Shown: positions 7,524 through 14,553 of the stretch, one piece after another | How the letters are laid out: each line of letters begins with the position of its first letter | Numbering within the stretch: the stretch's first letter is position 1 | Source of the DNA: CAYLNH01 sp964384625 | Lineage (GTDB): Bacteria; Verrucomicrobiota; Lentisphaeria; JABSQK01 | DNA: 21,263 nt | Direction of reading: 5' to 3' | NCBI GenBank assembly: GCA_964384625.1 | Contig: CAYLNH010000113.1 | Location: 1 to 21,263, forward strand | Position numbers and translations under genes: made by a program | The notes under the pieces: model-generated | Told to the model about the DNA's origin: nothing | Database searches by the model: none | Seen by the model: only the letters and a program-made list of their open reading frames with translations

Positions 7524-8877
7524 CGTCGTGCCGCCGCACCACACGTAACTCCACGACATCCGCATCATCCGGCCGAACCCGGCCCAATTCGGCGCGGCGG
7601 ACGCCGGGGACCCAGAGGATGTCGCCGGCGGCGTTGCAGATCAGGAATACCGCGTGTTTCGCCATGTAGTCCAGTTTCGCATCACCGATGAGCTTCTTCA
7701 GCTTGGTGTCGTTCTCATTGCCGAACGGCAACATGCGATCGCCGGGCGCGCGCGGCCGGATGATGATGGTTTCCCCAACCGCCGCAGATTGGAAGAATTC
7801 GCGATTGGGATCCTGGTTCTGCAGGTCGGCGTTGATGACCCGCTGCGCGTGAAGTTCGACTCGGATGCCGGCGATCGAGAGCACCGGTTGTTCCAGCCAG
7901 GGCCAACGGATTTCCTGATCCAGCGCCGGCGGGGTTTTCGGCTGCAGCAGGAGTTGTTTCGGGGTGACTTGGATGAACCAGTCCTTGTGAAAATCGACGA
8001 GCCCGCCGGGCTCCTCCAGGGCCGCCCGCAGGCGGGTCACGGCGGCTTCGCCGAAATGGAGGTCTTGGCCGGACTCCTGCACCAGCCAGCGGCGCAGCAC
8101 GCGTGGAAACAGCGCCGGATGCAGGTCTTGTGCCGTGTCGGTATGCAGCGGCCGGATGTTGATCGCTGCTGCCGCGGTCTCGAGGTAGTCGGCGTCATCC
8201 CGCAGATGACTGAGGCTCTTGTAGTAGTCGCCGCCCACTTCCCGCAGCACCGGGAGGATCTGATGCCGGATGGCGTTGCGCGCATAGTCCGTCTGCGCGT
8301 TGGTTGTGTCTTCACACCAATCAGTGATGCCGTTGAGCTGCAGGTATTCTTCGACCTCGCCGCGGGTCAGGCAGAGCAGTGGTCGAATGATTGGCACATT
8401 CTCGACATCGGCTTTGGGTCGCAGACCGGTCAGGCCGGAGACGTTTGCGCCGCGGCTGAAGCGGAAGAGCGCGGTCTCGACCAGATCGTCAAGATGGTGG
8501 CCCAAGGCAACGACCGTGCCGGGCTTCAACTGTTCGCGCCAGTAGTCCAGGCGCAGGCGTCGGCCGGCCGTTTCATCGCTCTCGCCGCTCTGCTTTGCCG
8601 TCGGCACATCCAGGGCCGCTGTGCGGAACGCAATTCCACGCGTTTCACAAAACGTGCGGCACCATCGCTGGTCGGCATCGGCTTCCGTGCTGCGCAGGCC
8701 GTGATGCAGATGCACCGCTGTCACGCGGATACCGCTCAGTTGCTGCAGACAGATCAGCAACGCCGTGCTGTCCGCGCCGCCACTGAAGCCGACAAGGACC
8801 TCCTTGACGCCGGCCAGGAGTTGCTCCTGTTCGATGAATGCGGACAAACGATTCGTGATGTCTTCGATACGCGACAT
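7513..8877 (-). CDS. tilS: tRNA(Ile)-lysidine synthase
   Basis: This 454-residue enzyme ligates lysine to C34 of the CAU-anticodon tRNA-Ile using ATP, changing its reading from AUG to AUA. The PP-loop ATP-binding motif SGGADST is at residues 32-38. It is followed by VTAVHLHHGLR, GHHLDDLVETALFRFSRG and LRPKADVENVPIIRPLL, all typical of TilS. The C-terminal TilS domain is present (RPRAPGDRMLPFG, KLKKLIGDAKLD, ILWVPGVRRAELGRV). The ATG at 8877 is chosen over a TTG at 8892 because a GAAGG ribosome site precedes it and the usual N-terminus starts there. It is divergent from trmB, sharing an 80-bp intergenic region. The gene is normally essential. Confidence 0.95.
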   Translation of the reverse strand: MSRIEDITNRLSAFIEQEQLLAGVKEVLVGFSGGADSTALLICLQQLSGIRVTAVHLHHGLRSTEADADQRWCRTFCETRGIAFRTAALDVPTAKQSGESDETAGRRLRLDYWREQLKPGTVVALGHHLDDLVETALFRFSRGANVSGLTGLRPKADVENVPIIRPLLCLTRGEVEEYLQLNGITDWCEDTTNAQTDYARNAIRHQILPVLREVGGDYYKSLSHLRDDADYLETAAAAINIRPLHTDTAQDLHPALFPRVLRRWLVQESGQDLHFGEAAVTRLRAALEEPGGLVDFHKDWFIQVTPKQLLLQPKTPPALDQEIRWPWLEQPVLSIAGIRVELHAQRVINADLQNQDPNREFFQSAAVGETIIIRPRAPGDRMLPFGNENDTKLKKLIGDAKLDYMAKHAVFLICNAAGDILWVPGVRRAELGRVRPDDADVVELRVVRRHDGTP

Positions 8878-8893
8878 ACGGTTGACCTTCAAA

Positions 8894-8908
8894 CGGAATG
8901 CGGTATTC
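8894..8908 (-). other. small hairpin in the tilS leader
   Basis: GGAAT-gcggt-ATTCC, a 5-bp inverted repeat with a 5-nt loop, lies 17 bp upstream of the tilS ATG. The role is unknown. Confidence 0.2.
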
Positions 8909-8918
8909 CTTTAGCTCT

Positions 8919-8947
8919 TTGGATTGCAGATGCAACTGCACTATAAC
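8919..8947 (+). promoter_or_regulatory. probable trmB promoter
   Basis: TTGGAT (8919-8924), a 17-bp spacer, then TATAAC (8942-8947, five of six). The predicted start (about 8954) leaves almost no leader before the ATG at 8958, and no Shine-Dalgarno is visible, so the transcript may be leaderless. Three TGCA tetramers, the outer two in a TGCAG/CTGCA inverted repeat, lie in the spacer. Confidence 0.45.
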
Positions 8948-8957
8948 GCCGTAACCG

Positions 8958-9527
8958 ATGATGATCGACATTCTGTCAAACCAATACTGCCGTCTGGACA
9001 TTCCGGCAGACCGCCCGGTGGAATTGGACCTGGGCTGCGGCAAAGGCGGGTTCCTGCTGCAGTTGGCGCAACGCTATCCGGAGCGTCAGATCCTGGGGGC
9101 CGACGTGATGATGGGGCGTCTCCGCAAAGTGGAGTCCAAGTGCCGCCGTGAGGGCTGCGACAATGTCCGGCTGTTGCGGGTGAGCGCCTGGCCGCTGGTT
9201 GCGGCGTTGCTGCCCGGGCGTTGCCTGGACCGCGTCCACATTCTCTGCCCGGACCCGTGGCCCAAGGCGAGGCATCGGGGCAATCGCCTGCTGGGATCGG
9301 AGTTCCTCGGCACGCTGGCCGGCCGCATCAAAGCCGGCGGCAGCCTGCACGTTTCCACCGATAACCGCGCCTACCTGGCGTTTATCCTCGAATCCATTGC
9401 ACCGTTGTCACCCTATTGCCGCGATGACGACGCGATTGCGGATGTCCGCGATTTGAAGACCGACTTCGAACTCGGCTTCGAGGCAGACGGCCGGTCGGTG
9501 ACGCACTGCGCCTGGCGGGTGGAGTGA
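8958..9527 (+). CDS. trmB: tRNA (guanine-N7-)-methyltransferase
   Basis: This 189-residue SAM-dependent Rossmann-fold enzyme makes m7G46 in the tRNA variable loop. Motif I is ELDLGCGKGGFL (residues 22-33). The family's signature is LCPDPWPKARHRGNRL (about 96-111), where most TrmB have PDPWPKKRH, and STDNRAYL (133-140) near the end completes the substrate site. It is shorter than E. coli TrmB (239 residues), lacking the N-terminal extension, as in many bacteria. ATG codons at 8958 and 8961 are both possible starts. It is divergent from tilS. Confidence 0.93.
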   Translation: MMIDILSNQYCRLDIPADRPVELDLGCGKGGFLLQLAQRYPERQILGADVMMGRLRKVESKCRREGCDNVRLLRVSAWPLVAALLPGRCLDRVHILCPDPWPKARHRGNRLLGSEFLGTLAGRIKAGGSLHVSTDNRAYLAFILESIAPLSPYCRDDDAIADVRDLKTDFELGFEADGRSVTHCAWRVE

Positions 9528-9543
9528 ATTGCCGCTCTCCGGG

Positions 9544-9572
9544 TTGACAGGTCGCGAGGCCACGGTTACCCT
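9544..9572 (+). promoter_or_regulatory. probable promoter of the lipid A operon
   Basis: A perfect -35 TTGACA (9544-9549), a 17-bp spacer and a weak -10 TACCCT (9567-9572). It would give a leader of about 55 nt before lpxC, unlike the near-leaderless genes in this window. Confidence 0.5.
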
Positions 9573-9634
9573 GCATCTTTCACTCTGTGCGTCGTCCGCC
9601 GAGGCGAATTCACCATCCCCAGAGTTCTTCGACC

Positions 9635-10495
9635 ATGGCCAAAAAGACGGAAAAACAACATACGCTGAAGGATTCGGTTCGCTGTTCGGGCATTGCCCTG
9701 CACACGGGCGTGCGGGCGCATCTGACGCTGTGCCCGGCACCGGCGAACGCCGGCATCCAGGTGCGACGCATCGACCTGCCGGACCAGCCAACCGGACCGG
9801 CGCTCGCGACGAACGTGACCAACGCTCAGCGCGCCACCACGATCGCGGTCGGCGACGCCTATGTGGTCACGGTAGAGCACGTGCTGGCGTCGCTGTATGC
9901 CTGCGGCGTCGACAACGCGGTTATCGAGATGGACAGCCCCGAGCCGCCCCTGGGTGACGGCAGCGCCCAGCCGTTCATCGAGATGATCGAGTCGGTCGGG
10001 GTTAAGCGCCAACGGGCGAACCGCAAGTGCTGCCGCATCACGAAACCGCATTGGATTGAAATGGGCGATTGCCGCATTGTGATGCTGCCGACCGACGGCG
10101 ATGACCTGCGGATTGCCTGCACCGTGAGCTACGGGCAGTGCGATCTGGACACGCAGTACATCAGCCTGAAGATCACGCCGGAGACGTTTGCCGCCGAACT
10201 CGCCCCGGCCCGCACGTTTTGCGAGCAGTACGATGTGATCGCCGGCCTGATGAAACAGGGGTTGATTCGCGGCGCCAGCCTGGATAACGCGATCGTGATC
10301 AAGGACCGCGCCGTCATCAGCAAGGACGGTTTACGCTTTCCGGACGAATTCGTCCGGCACAAAACACTGGACATCGTGGGCGACCTGTCATTGGTTGGGC
10401 GCCGCCTGGCTGGCCAGATTATCGCAATCAAACCGGGTCATGATCTGAACGTGCAGTTGGCGAAGCAGATCATGCAGACCTCGGGGAATGAGTAA
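9635..10495 (+). CDS. lpxC: UDP-3-O-acyl-N-acetylglucosamine deacetylase
   Basis: This 286-residue Zn amidase carries out the committed step of lipid A synthesis in the cytoplasm. Zinc ligands are visible as His82 (TVEHVLASLY), His242 and Asp246 (VRHKTLDIVGDL). Glu81 is the likely general base and His269 (KPGHDLN) the second catalytic residue. LGDGSAQPFIE and the ARTFCEQYD...GLIRGASLDNAIVI segment are classical. The ATG at 9635 is chosen because the N-terminal TLKDSVRCSGIALHTG follows directly; the longer frame from 9587 runs through the leader. It is the first gene of lpxC-fabZ-lpxA-rsm22-like and is not fused to FabZ, unlike the bifunctional protein of Bacteroidetes. Confidence 0.96.
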   Translation: MAKKTEKQHTLKDSVRCSGIALHTGVRAHLTLCPAPANAGIQVRRIDLPDQPTGPALATNVTNAQRATTIAVGDAYVVTVEHVLASLYACGVDNAVIEMDSPEPPLGDGSAQPFIEMIESVGVKRQRANRKCCRITKPHWIEMGDCRIVMLPTDGDDLRIACTVSYGQCDLDTQYISLKITPETFAAELAPARTFCEQYDVIAGLMKQGLIRGASLDNAIVIKDRAVISKDGLRFPDEFVRHKTLDIVGDLSLVGRRLAGQIIAIKPGHDLNVQLAKQIMQTSGNE

Positions 10496-10508
10496 GAAGG
10501 GATAACCT

Positions 10509-11432
10509 ATGACCATCGGCACAACTGAAATCATTGAGCGCACACCATTCCGTCCGCCGTTCCTGATGTTTGACCGCGCGGTGATCGACGGCGACACGGC
10601 GCGCGCCGTGAAACTGGTATCGGCCGGCGAGCCGTTCTTTGTCGGGCACTTTCCGGAACAGGCGATCATGCCCGGCGTCCTGCAGGTCGAAGCGATGGTC
10701 CAGCTGGGCTGTCTGCTGGGCGGCGACCAACTGGGGCCGAACCCGTTCGTCAAAGAGGCGCAGAGGATCAAATTCCGGCGGCCGGTCGTGCCGGGCGATG
10801 TATTGGACATCAACGCTGAAGTAACGGAACGGCTTGACGGCGCGCTGCGGATCAAGGCGACCACTGCCGTTGCCGGTCAGGCCGCGAGTCAGGGCGAGTT
10901 CCTCATCGAACTGGACCGGGACCCCGCCGATTTCGTCCCGCATGCCGTCAGCGTCGAGCCGAAGTTCGCCGCGGAAGGCGAGCCGCTCAAAGAGATCGAG
11001 CAGATCAAACAGGGCATCCCCCACCGGTTCCCCTTCCTGTTTGCTGATCGCATCCTGCAATGCCACCCAGGCGACGACGGCCTCGGCGACATCATCGGCG
11101 TCAAGAACGTCTCCATCAACGAACCGTATTTCCGCGGCATCGAAACCGAACACCCGTATCTCCCGAACTACCTGCAGATGGAAATCGCCGCGCAGATCGG
11201 CTGCATCTATATGCTGGAGATTCCAGCCAATGAAGGCAAGCTCGGCCTCTACATGGGCGTCGATCGCGCCGTCTTCCACCGGCCGGTACTGCCCGGCGAC
11301 CAGCTCGTGGCGCACCTGCAGCAGACCTCGTCGCGCGCCAGGTTCGGCAAGTGCGAAGGCAAGATCTATGTCGGCCAGGACGTCGTCTCGGAAATCACTT
11401 TCAAATTTGCGATCGTGGACAAGGAAGCATGA
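10509..11432 (+). CDS. fabZ: tandem-domain 3-hydroxyacyl-ACP dehydratase (FabZ-FabZ-like)
   Basis: This 307-residue protein contains two hot-dog FabZ domains in a row, about twice the usual 140-150 residues. Domain 1 (about 5-140) is complete: GHFPEQAIMPGVLQVEAMVQ has catalytic His47 and Glu61. Domain 2 (about 165-305) aligns without gaps at an offset of 164 (FRGIETEHPYLPNYLQMEIAAQ): Glu225 is kept, but the catalytic His is Ile211, and HFP reads Ile-Glu-Thr. Domain 2 is therefore probably inactive and structural, or binds a different acyl chain. FabZ dehydrates 3-hydroxyacyl-ACP and competes with LpxA for 3-hydroxyacyl chains, which fits its place between lpxC and lpxA. It starts 13 bp after lpxC with an AAGG ribosome site and overlaps lpxA by ATGA. 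Confidence 0.92.
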   Translation: MTIGTTEIIERTPFRPPFLMFDRAVIDGDTARAVKLVSAGEPFFVGHFPEQAIMPGVLQVEAMVQLGCLLGGDQLGPNPFVKEAQRIKFRRPVVPGDVLDINAEVTERLDGALRIKATTAVAGQAASQGEFLIELDRDPADFVPHAVSVEPKFAAEGEPLKEIEQIKQGIPHRFPFLFADRILQCHPGDDGLGDIIGVKNVSINEPYFRGIETEHPYLPNYLQMEIAAQIGCIYMLEIPANEGKLGLYMGVDRAVFHRPVLPGDQLVAHLQQTSSRARFGKCEGKIYVGQDVVSEITFKFAIVDKEA

Positions 11433-12214
11433 GTAAGATACATCCATCCGCCGTTATCGAAGACGGCGCGGTGATCGGCGAAGACTGCGAAATCGGTCCG
11501 TTCTGTCACATCGGGCCGAAGGTGAAGATCGGCAATCGCAACAAACTCCAGTCGCATGTCGTACTCGATAACGAACTGACCATGGGCGACGACAACGAGC
11601 TGTTTTCGTTTGCCTGCCTCGGGAAGATCACCCAGGATCTGAAATTCACCGGCGACCCAAGCTTCGTGGAAATCGGCAATGGCAATACCTTCCGCGAATA
11701 TGTCACGATTCATACGGCAACCGCTCCGGGCGTCGCCACCAGAATCGGTGACAACTGCAATATCCTCGCCTACAGCCATGTGGCCCACGATTGTATTGTC
11801 GGCAACAACGTCATTATCAGCAGCAGCGTGATGATTGCCGGCCACGTTGAGATCGGTGACTATGCCATTATCAACGGCATGTCCGGTGCCGTCCAGTTTC
11901 TGCGCATCGGCAAAGGCGCGTTCATTGGCGGCTTCACGAAGATCACGCAGGAGATCCTGCCGTACTGCATTGCCGACGGCATGCCCGCCGTGACGCGGGC
12001 GGTCAACAAGATCGGTATGGAACGCCGCGGCATTTCGGCGGACACCATTAAAGCGGTGAACAAGGCCTTCAAAGCGATCATCCGTTCCGATAAGACCGTC
12101 GAAGAAGCCGCGACGGAAATGCGGCAGGCCTTCCCCGACGTGGCGGAAGTCCAGGAGATGGTGGAGTTCGCCCTGACCAGCAAACACGGTCTGGCCCGAG
12201 TCAAACGCAAGTGA
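11429..12214 (+). CDS. lpxA: UDP-N-acetylglucosamine acyltransferase
   Basis: This 261-residue protein is nearly the length of E. coli LpxA (262). The first two thirds are left-handed beta-helix hexapeptide repeats (SAVIEDGAVIGEDCEIGPF and on). His120 in SHVAHDCIVG corresponds to E. coli catalytic His125, with His117 nearby. ITQDLKFTGDPSFVEIGNGN matches the substrate-binding loop, and the C-terminal helical domain has GMERRGISADTIKAVNKAF. It transfers a 3-hydroxyacyl chain from ACP to UDP-GlcNAc, the first step of lipid A synthesis. The ATG at 11429 overlaps the fabZ stop (ATGA), showing translational coupling. Confidence 0.96.
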   Translation: MSKIHPSAVIEDGAVIGEDCEIGPFCHIGPKVKIGNRNKLQSHVVLDNELTMGDDNELFSFACLGKITQDLKFTGDPSFVEIGNGNTFREYVTIHTATAPGVATRIGDNCNILAYSHVAHDCIVGNNVIISSSVMIAGHVEIGDYAIINGMSGAVQFLRIGKGAFIGGFTKITQEILPYCIADGMPAVTRAVNKIGMERRGISADTIKAVNKAFKAIIRSDKTVEEAATEMRQAFPDVAEVQEMVEFALTSKHGLARVKRK

Positions 12215-13329
12215 GCGTTGACCACTGCTATCCGGATTGCTACCGGGACTGGCTGTTCCAGGCGCTGGCCCTGGAGTCGGGCGACGAAGTCGAACCGGAT
12301 TTTCTTGAGCCGCTTTTTGCCTTCAACCATGCCTGGGTGAAGGGCGAGCCGCTGCCCGACTACGCCGACAATCCCGCCGCCATGCGGGCCTACGCCTGCT
12401 ACTACATGACCATCAATATGCCCAAACTCTGGGCGGTACTCGATCGCTGTGGACCGGCGCTCGATGCCTGGCTGGCCCAGGATGAACTTCACGTTACCGA
12501 GTTCGGCTGCGGCCCCGGAACGTTTCTCTGGGCCTTCCTGTTCTATCTGCGCGCCAAACGCCCCGCCGCGTTCAAGAGGTCCTGGCGCTGTACCGGCGTG
12601 GATCGGGCACAAGGAGGTCTTGACGTTGGCCAACGCTTTTGGGAGGTCCTGCAGCAGCAACCCGGTTTCGCCCAGCATCAGGTGGAGTTTGTCAACGGCG
12701 ATTGGCAGCAGGTCCCGGCGGATTCCGGCCAACTGCTCATCCTCGGCAATGTCCTGACGGAGTCCGCAGATATCAATGTTGCCACGACGGCCGCCGACAT
12801 GATCCTGGTCATCGAACCGGGGACTTCCAGTGTTTTCCACCAGCGCGTACTGCCGTTGCGCGATGAGTTGATGACTGCCGGATGGACCGTGGAGTTCCCC
12901 TGTACCAGTCAACACACCTGCCCGATGGCCGCTGATAACTGGTGCCACTTCTCGGTCAACCGCTTTGTCCTGCCGTTCATCCAGCGGATGTCAAATCGAG
13001 CGAAACGGCTGAATCCACGACACAACTTCTGCGGCTTCTGCTTTTCCAGACGCGCCGGTGAAGCGGTCTCGCGGTGGCGCGTTCTATCCAAGCTGAAACG
13101 TGTGCACCGTTCCGGCATTCGCTGGCTGTGCGACGGCGAGCATCTGGTAGAGGCCGTGTTGAACCGCCGGGCCAAGGCCGAGGGCAACAAAGCATTTCTT
13201 AATGCCGCGGCCGGAGATACCTTGTGCATCACCCTCAAGCAGCCGCGCCCGCGCTTCCTCAAGACCGGCCGTTTTATCGCGAAGGACAAAGTCGAATGGG
13301 GCACCCCACCGGGAGCTGGCGCAACGTAG
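12211..13329 (+). CDS. Rsm22/METTL17-like ribosome-associated SAM-fold protein
   Basis: This 372-residue protein resembles the Rsm22 family (mitochondrial METTL17 homologues). A SAM-binding motif, TEFGCGPGTFLW, is at 96-107. The hallmark cysteine region follows: FPCTSQHTCP and NWCHFSVNR give Cys231, Cys237 and Cys245, then FCGFC with Cys274/Cys277. These match the family's proposed Fe-S ligands. Family members bind the small ribosomal subunit during assembly; methylation activity is uncertain. The GTG start at 12211 overlaps the lpxA stop (GTGA), so it is coupled to the lipid A operon although its role is ribosomal. The last 15-20 residues are Pro/Gly rich and could be a weakly constrained tail. 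Confidence 0.8.
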   Translation: MSVDHCYPDCYRDWLFQALALESGDEVEPDFLEPLFAFNHAWVKGEPLPDYADNPAAMRAYACYYMTINMPKLWAVLDRCGPALDAWLAQDELHVTEFGCGPGTFLWAFLFYLRAKRPAAFKRSWRCTGVDRAQGGLDVGQRFWEVLQQQPGFAQHQVEFVNGDWQQVPADSGQLLILGNVLTESADINVATTAADMILVIEPGTSSVFHQRVLPLRDELMTAGWTVEFPCTSQHTCPMAADNWCHFSVNRFVLPFIQRMSNRAKRLNPRHNFCGFCFSRRAGEAVSRWRVLSKLKRVHRSGIRWLCDGEHLVEAVLNRRAKAEGNKAFLNAAAGDTLCITLKQPRPRFLKTGRFIAKDKVEWGTPPGAGAT

Positions 13330-13462
13330 TACTGACAGGATGGATGCGGCGGTAGTCCAAGGGCTTGTTCACATTCTGGTCACTCTCGCCGACAACTCAA
13401 ACTGACACACACCGTTCACCTCGCCGACTTATCTCCCGTATCCCGCCCGCACGCTCGGGCTT
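13330..13462. other. boundary between chromosome and cassette array, no gene
   Basis: This is a short intergenic stretch between the rsm22-like stop and the outermost attC-like site. I see no gene or clear terminator. Confidence 0.5.
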
Positions 13463-13515
13463 GTCCAACCAAGCGATCAGATCGTGGCGACACGATCTAT
13501 CTTAATTCGTTCTGC
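13463..13515 (-). other. attC site, terminal (after brnA)
   Basis: On the minus strand it reads GCAGAAC (13509-13515) ... GTTGGAC (13463-13469), the latter a perfect GTTRRRY. Inside is a perfect 8-bp stem AGATCGTG/CACGATCT (13479-13486, 13491-13498) with a 4-nt loop. It marks the distal end of the array. Confidence 0.7.
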
Positions 13516-13521
13516 TTGAGT

Positions 13522-13740
13522 TCAGGACACCCAGTTCATCTCAAGTTTGCGATGTGATGACACGCAATCCTGCAAATAGAGATTAATCAGACTTTGGTAA
13601 GGGATGCCCGTCTCCTGAGCCAAATCCTTGAAATACTCAATAATCTCCGGTGCCAGGCGTAAGGTCACCTGCTTTTTCAGGCGACGGGCATGGGGATTCT
13701 TCCTGGACTTCATCTTAGACAGGTCATATTCCTTTTCCAT
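13522..13740 (-). CDS. brnA: BrnA-like ribbon-helix-helix antitoxin
   Basis: This 72-residue basic protein resembles BrnA antitoxins. A lysine-rich N-terminus (KMKSRKNPHARRLKKQ) precedes the ribbon strand VTLRLAPEIIEYFKDLA and the helices ETGIPYQSLINLYLQDC. It should neutralise BrnT and repress its own operon. The ATG at 13740 is chosen over the GTG at 13749 because AAAGGTG stands 6 nt before it. The gene begins 5 nt after the brnT stop. In the type II BrnT/BrnA family the toxin gene is upstream, as here. The toxin frame is interrupted, so this antitoxin may now act only as a DNA-binding repressor. Confidence 0.85.
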   Translation of the reverse strand: MEKEYDLSKMKSRKNPHARRLKKQVTLRLAPEIIEYFKDLAQETGIPYQSLINLYLQDCVSSHRKLEMNWVS

Positions 13741-13745
13741 GACAA

Positions 13746-14030
13746 TCACCTTTTGTAGTGCTTGGCCTCGTTCTTGGTTGCGGGACGTGCTGATATGAGG
13801 CGAATGATCGCATCATCCTCGCGATAGCAATGACAGACAAGCAATAGGTTCAGTCGGGAACTCAGACCGAGCAGCAGAAACCGGTCTTCCCATTAGGAAT
13901 GCTCGTCATCGTAGAACTCGATACCGAACTCGTCGCAGAAGACGGTCGCGGCTTCCTCAAACGAGACCCCGTGCTCCTCACGGTTGTCGGCTGCCTTATC
14001 TGAATCCCACTGAAACCTCAACTCATCCAT
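13746..14030 (-). pseudogene. brnT: BrnT-like toxin with an in-frame TAA
   Basis: The frame encodes a full-length (94-codon) BrnT/DUF497-like ribonuclease toxin: LRFQWDSDKAADNREEHGVSFEEAATVF, then DDEHS, a TAA at codon 46 (13893-13895), then WEDRFLLLGLSS, LLLVCHCYRED and IRLISARPATKNEAKHYKR. Both halves keep the family motifs without a frameshift, so the interruption is a single stop where relatives usually have Asp/Glu/Asn. One base change (GAA to TAA) would explain it. Either the toxin is dead, or this is a sequencing error, or there is readthrough. Start ATG 14030. The stop TGA overlaps the alternative GTG of brnA. Confidence 0.85.
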
Positions 14031-14033
14031 ATT

Positions 14034-14064
14034 TACAATGTAGTTACAATGTAGTTTTTGTCAA
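14034..14064 (-). promoter_or_regulatory. brnTA promoter and twin palindromic operator
   Basis: On the minus strand a perfect -35 TTGACA (14059-14064) precedes a -10-like TACATT (14037-14042) by 16 bp. The palindrome TACATTGTA occurs twice, at 14034-14042 and 14045-14053, with an 11-bp period (one helical turn), overlapping the spacer and the -10. This is how ribbon-helix-helix antitoxins usually arrange operators, so BrnA autorepression is likely. The predicted start is at or next to the ATG, so the mRNA may be leaderless. Confidence 0.65.
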
Positions 14065-14075
14065 GTGCTTCGAAA

Positions 14076-14124
14076 GCAGAACGCTCACGGCGACGCGGCA
14101 TCACCGTCCGCCGCCTTATGCTTC
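14076..14124 (-). other. attC site (before the brnTA cassette)
   Basis: The minus strand ends with GTTCTGC (14076-14082) after a GC-rich stem (GGCG..CGGC against GCCGCC). The left core is the diverged GCATAAG (14115-14121). It overlaps the stop codon of the preceding gene by two bases. Confidence 0.6.
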
Positions 14125-14500
14125 AGTCGTCTTGGTCGTGCCTGAGGTCTTCCCCAACGTAAGCGACAGCATCAGCCAGCGTTTCGAAGATCTCGCCCAT
14201 AGGGCTCGCGAATTTCCCATCGCTGGCCTTGGCAAATCCAAGAGCTGCCTTTGCTGCCACTTCCCACTCACGAGCAAAGCATCGGAAATACGCGAACGAC
14301 GTGTCCTCTCCGTCGCCGTAGACCTCGTCGATCATACCCCTTTCCTGTGTAACCTCAAACTCTAACATCTGATCGAAGTCATCCGACCCCAGGCTTACAG
14401 GCAACGTGCCTGAATGCTCCCTGAGATCGGCTCTGTAGATTGAAACGCTGTAGCCGAGCGACTGGCACGCAGTTTTCTGCCCCGGCCCGTTGTCGGCCAA
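14123..14500 (-). CDS. cassette protein, unknown
   Basis: The open frame is 125 residues if the TTG at 14500 is used; the first ATG (14368) would give 81 residues. The product is acidic, without membrane segments: MLEFEVTQERGMIDEVYGDGEDTSFAYFRCF, then a helical AREWEVAAKAALGFAKA and ETLADAVAYVGEDLRHDQDD. I do not recognise a family. The frame between 14440 and 14369 looks protein-like (VSIYRADLREHSG), which argues for a non-ATG start at the cassette edge. The first codons (LADNGPGQKT) are shared in frame with the previous cassette. Confidence 0.55.
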   Translation of the reverse strand: MADNGPGQKTACQSLGYSVSIYRADLREHSGTLPVSLGSDDFDQMLEFEVTQERGMIDEVYGDGEDTSFAYFRCFAREWEVAAKAALGFAKASDGKFASPMGEIFETLADAVAYVGEDLRHDQDD

Positions 14501-14501
14501 C
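14472..14501 (-). repeat. 30-bp cassette-start repeat, copy 1
   Basis: Identical over 30 bp to 14946-14975. On the minus strand it begins GTTGGCCGACAACGG and ends GGCAGAAAAC, immediately after the attC core. It includes a GGCC...GGCC stem. Confidence 0.9.
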
Positions 14502-14553
14502 CTATTCAGTCAGCGTCCTTCCGCTGCAACTTCCTCAGTGCAGCCAGCGTATC
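14495..14553 (-). other. attC-like site
   Basis: The R' core is GTTGGCC (minus, 14495-14501). The stem is GCTGCA (14523-14528) with TGCAGC (14539-14544). It overlaps the 3' end of the preceding gene. The distal core is poorly conserved. Confidence 0.45.

Noticed and set aside
7654..8946. 430-codon + strand open frame opposite tilS
   Set aside because: Composition is a mirror of tilS codons; tilS has every expected motif.
10470..11447. 325-codon minus-strand open frame opposite fabZ
   Set aside because: Antisense shadow of a clearly conserved gene.
11366..12187. 273-codon minus-strand open frame opposite lpxA
   Set aside because: His/Asp/Val-rich shadow caused by the hexapeptide repeats on the other strand.
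11860..12948. 362-codon minus-strand open frame across the lpxA/rsm22-like junction
   Set aside because: Overlaps two well-supported genes and has no recognisable motif.
13756..13895. BrnT C-terminal half as an independent small gene
   Set aside because: No start codon with a ribosome site follows the TAA, and the half would lack the N-terminal part of the fold.
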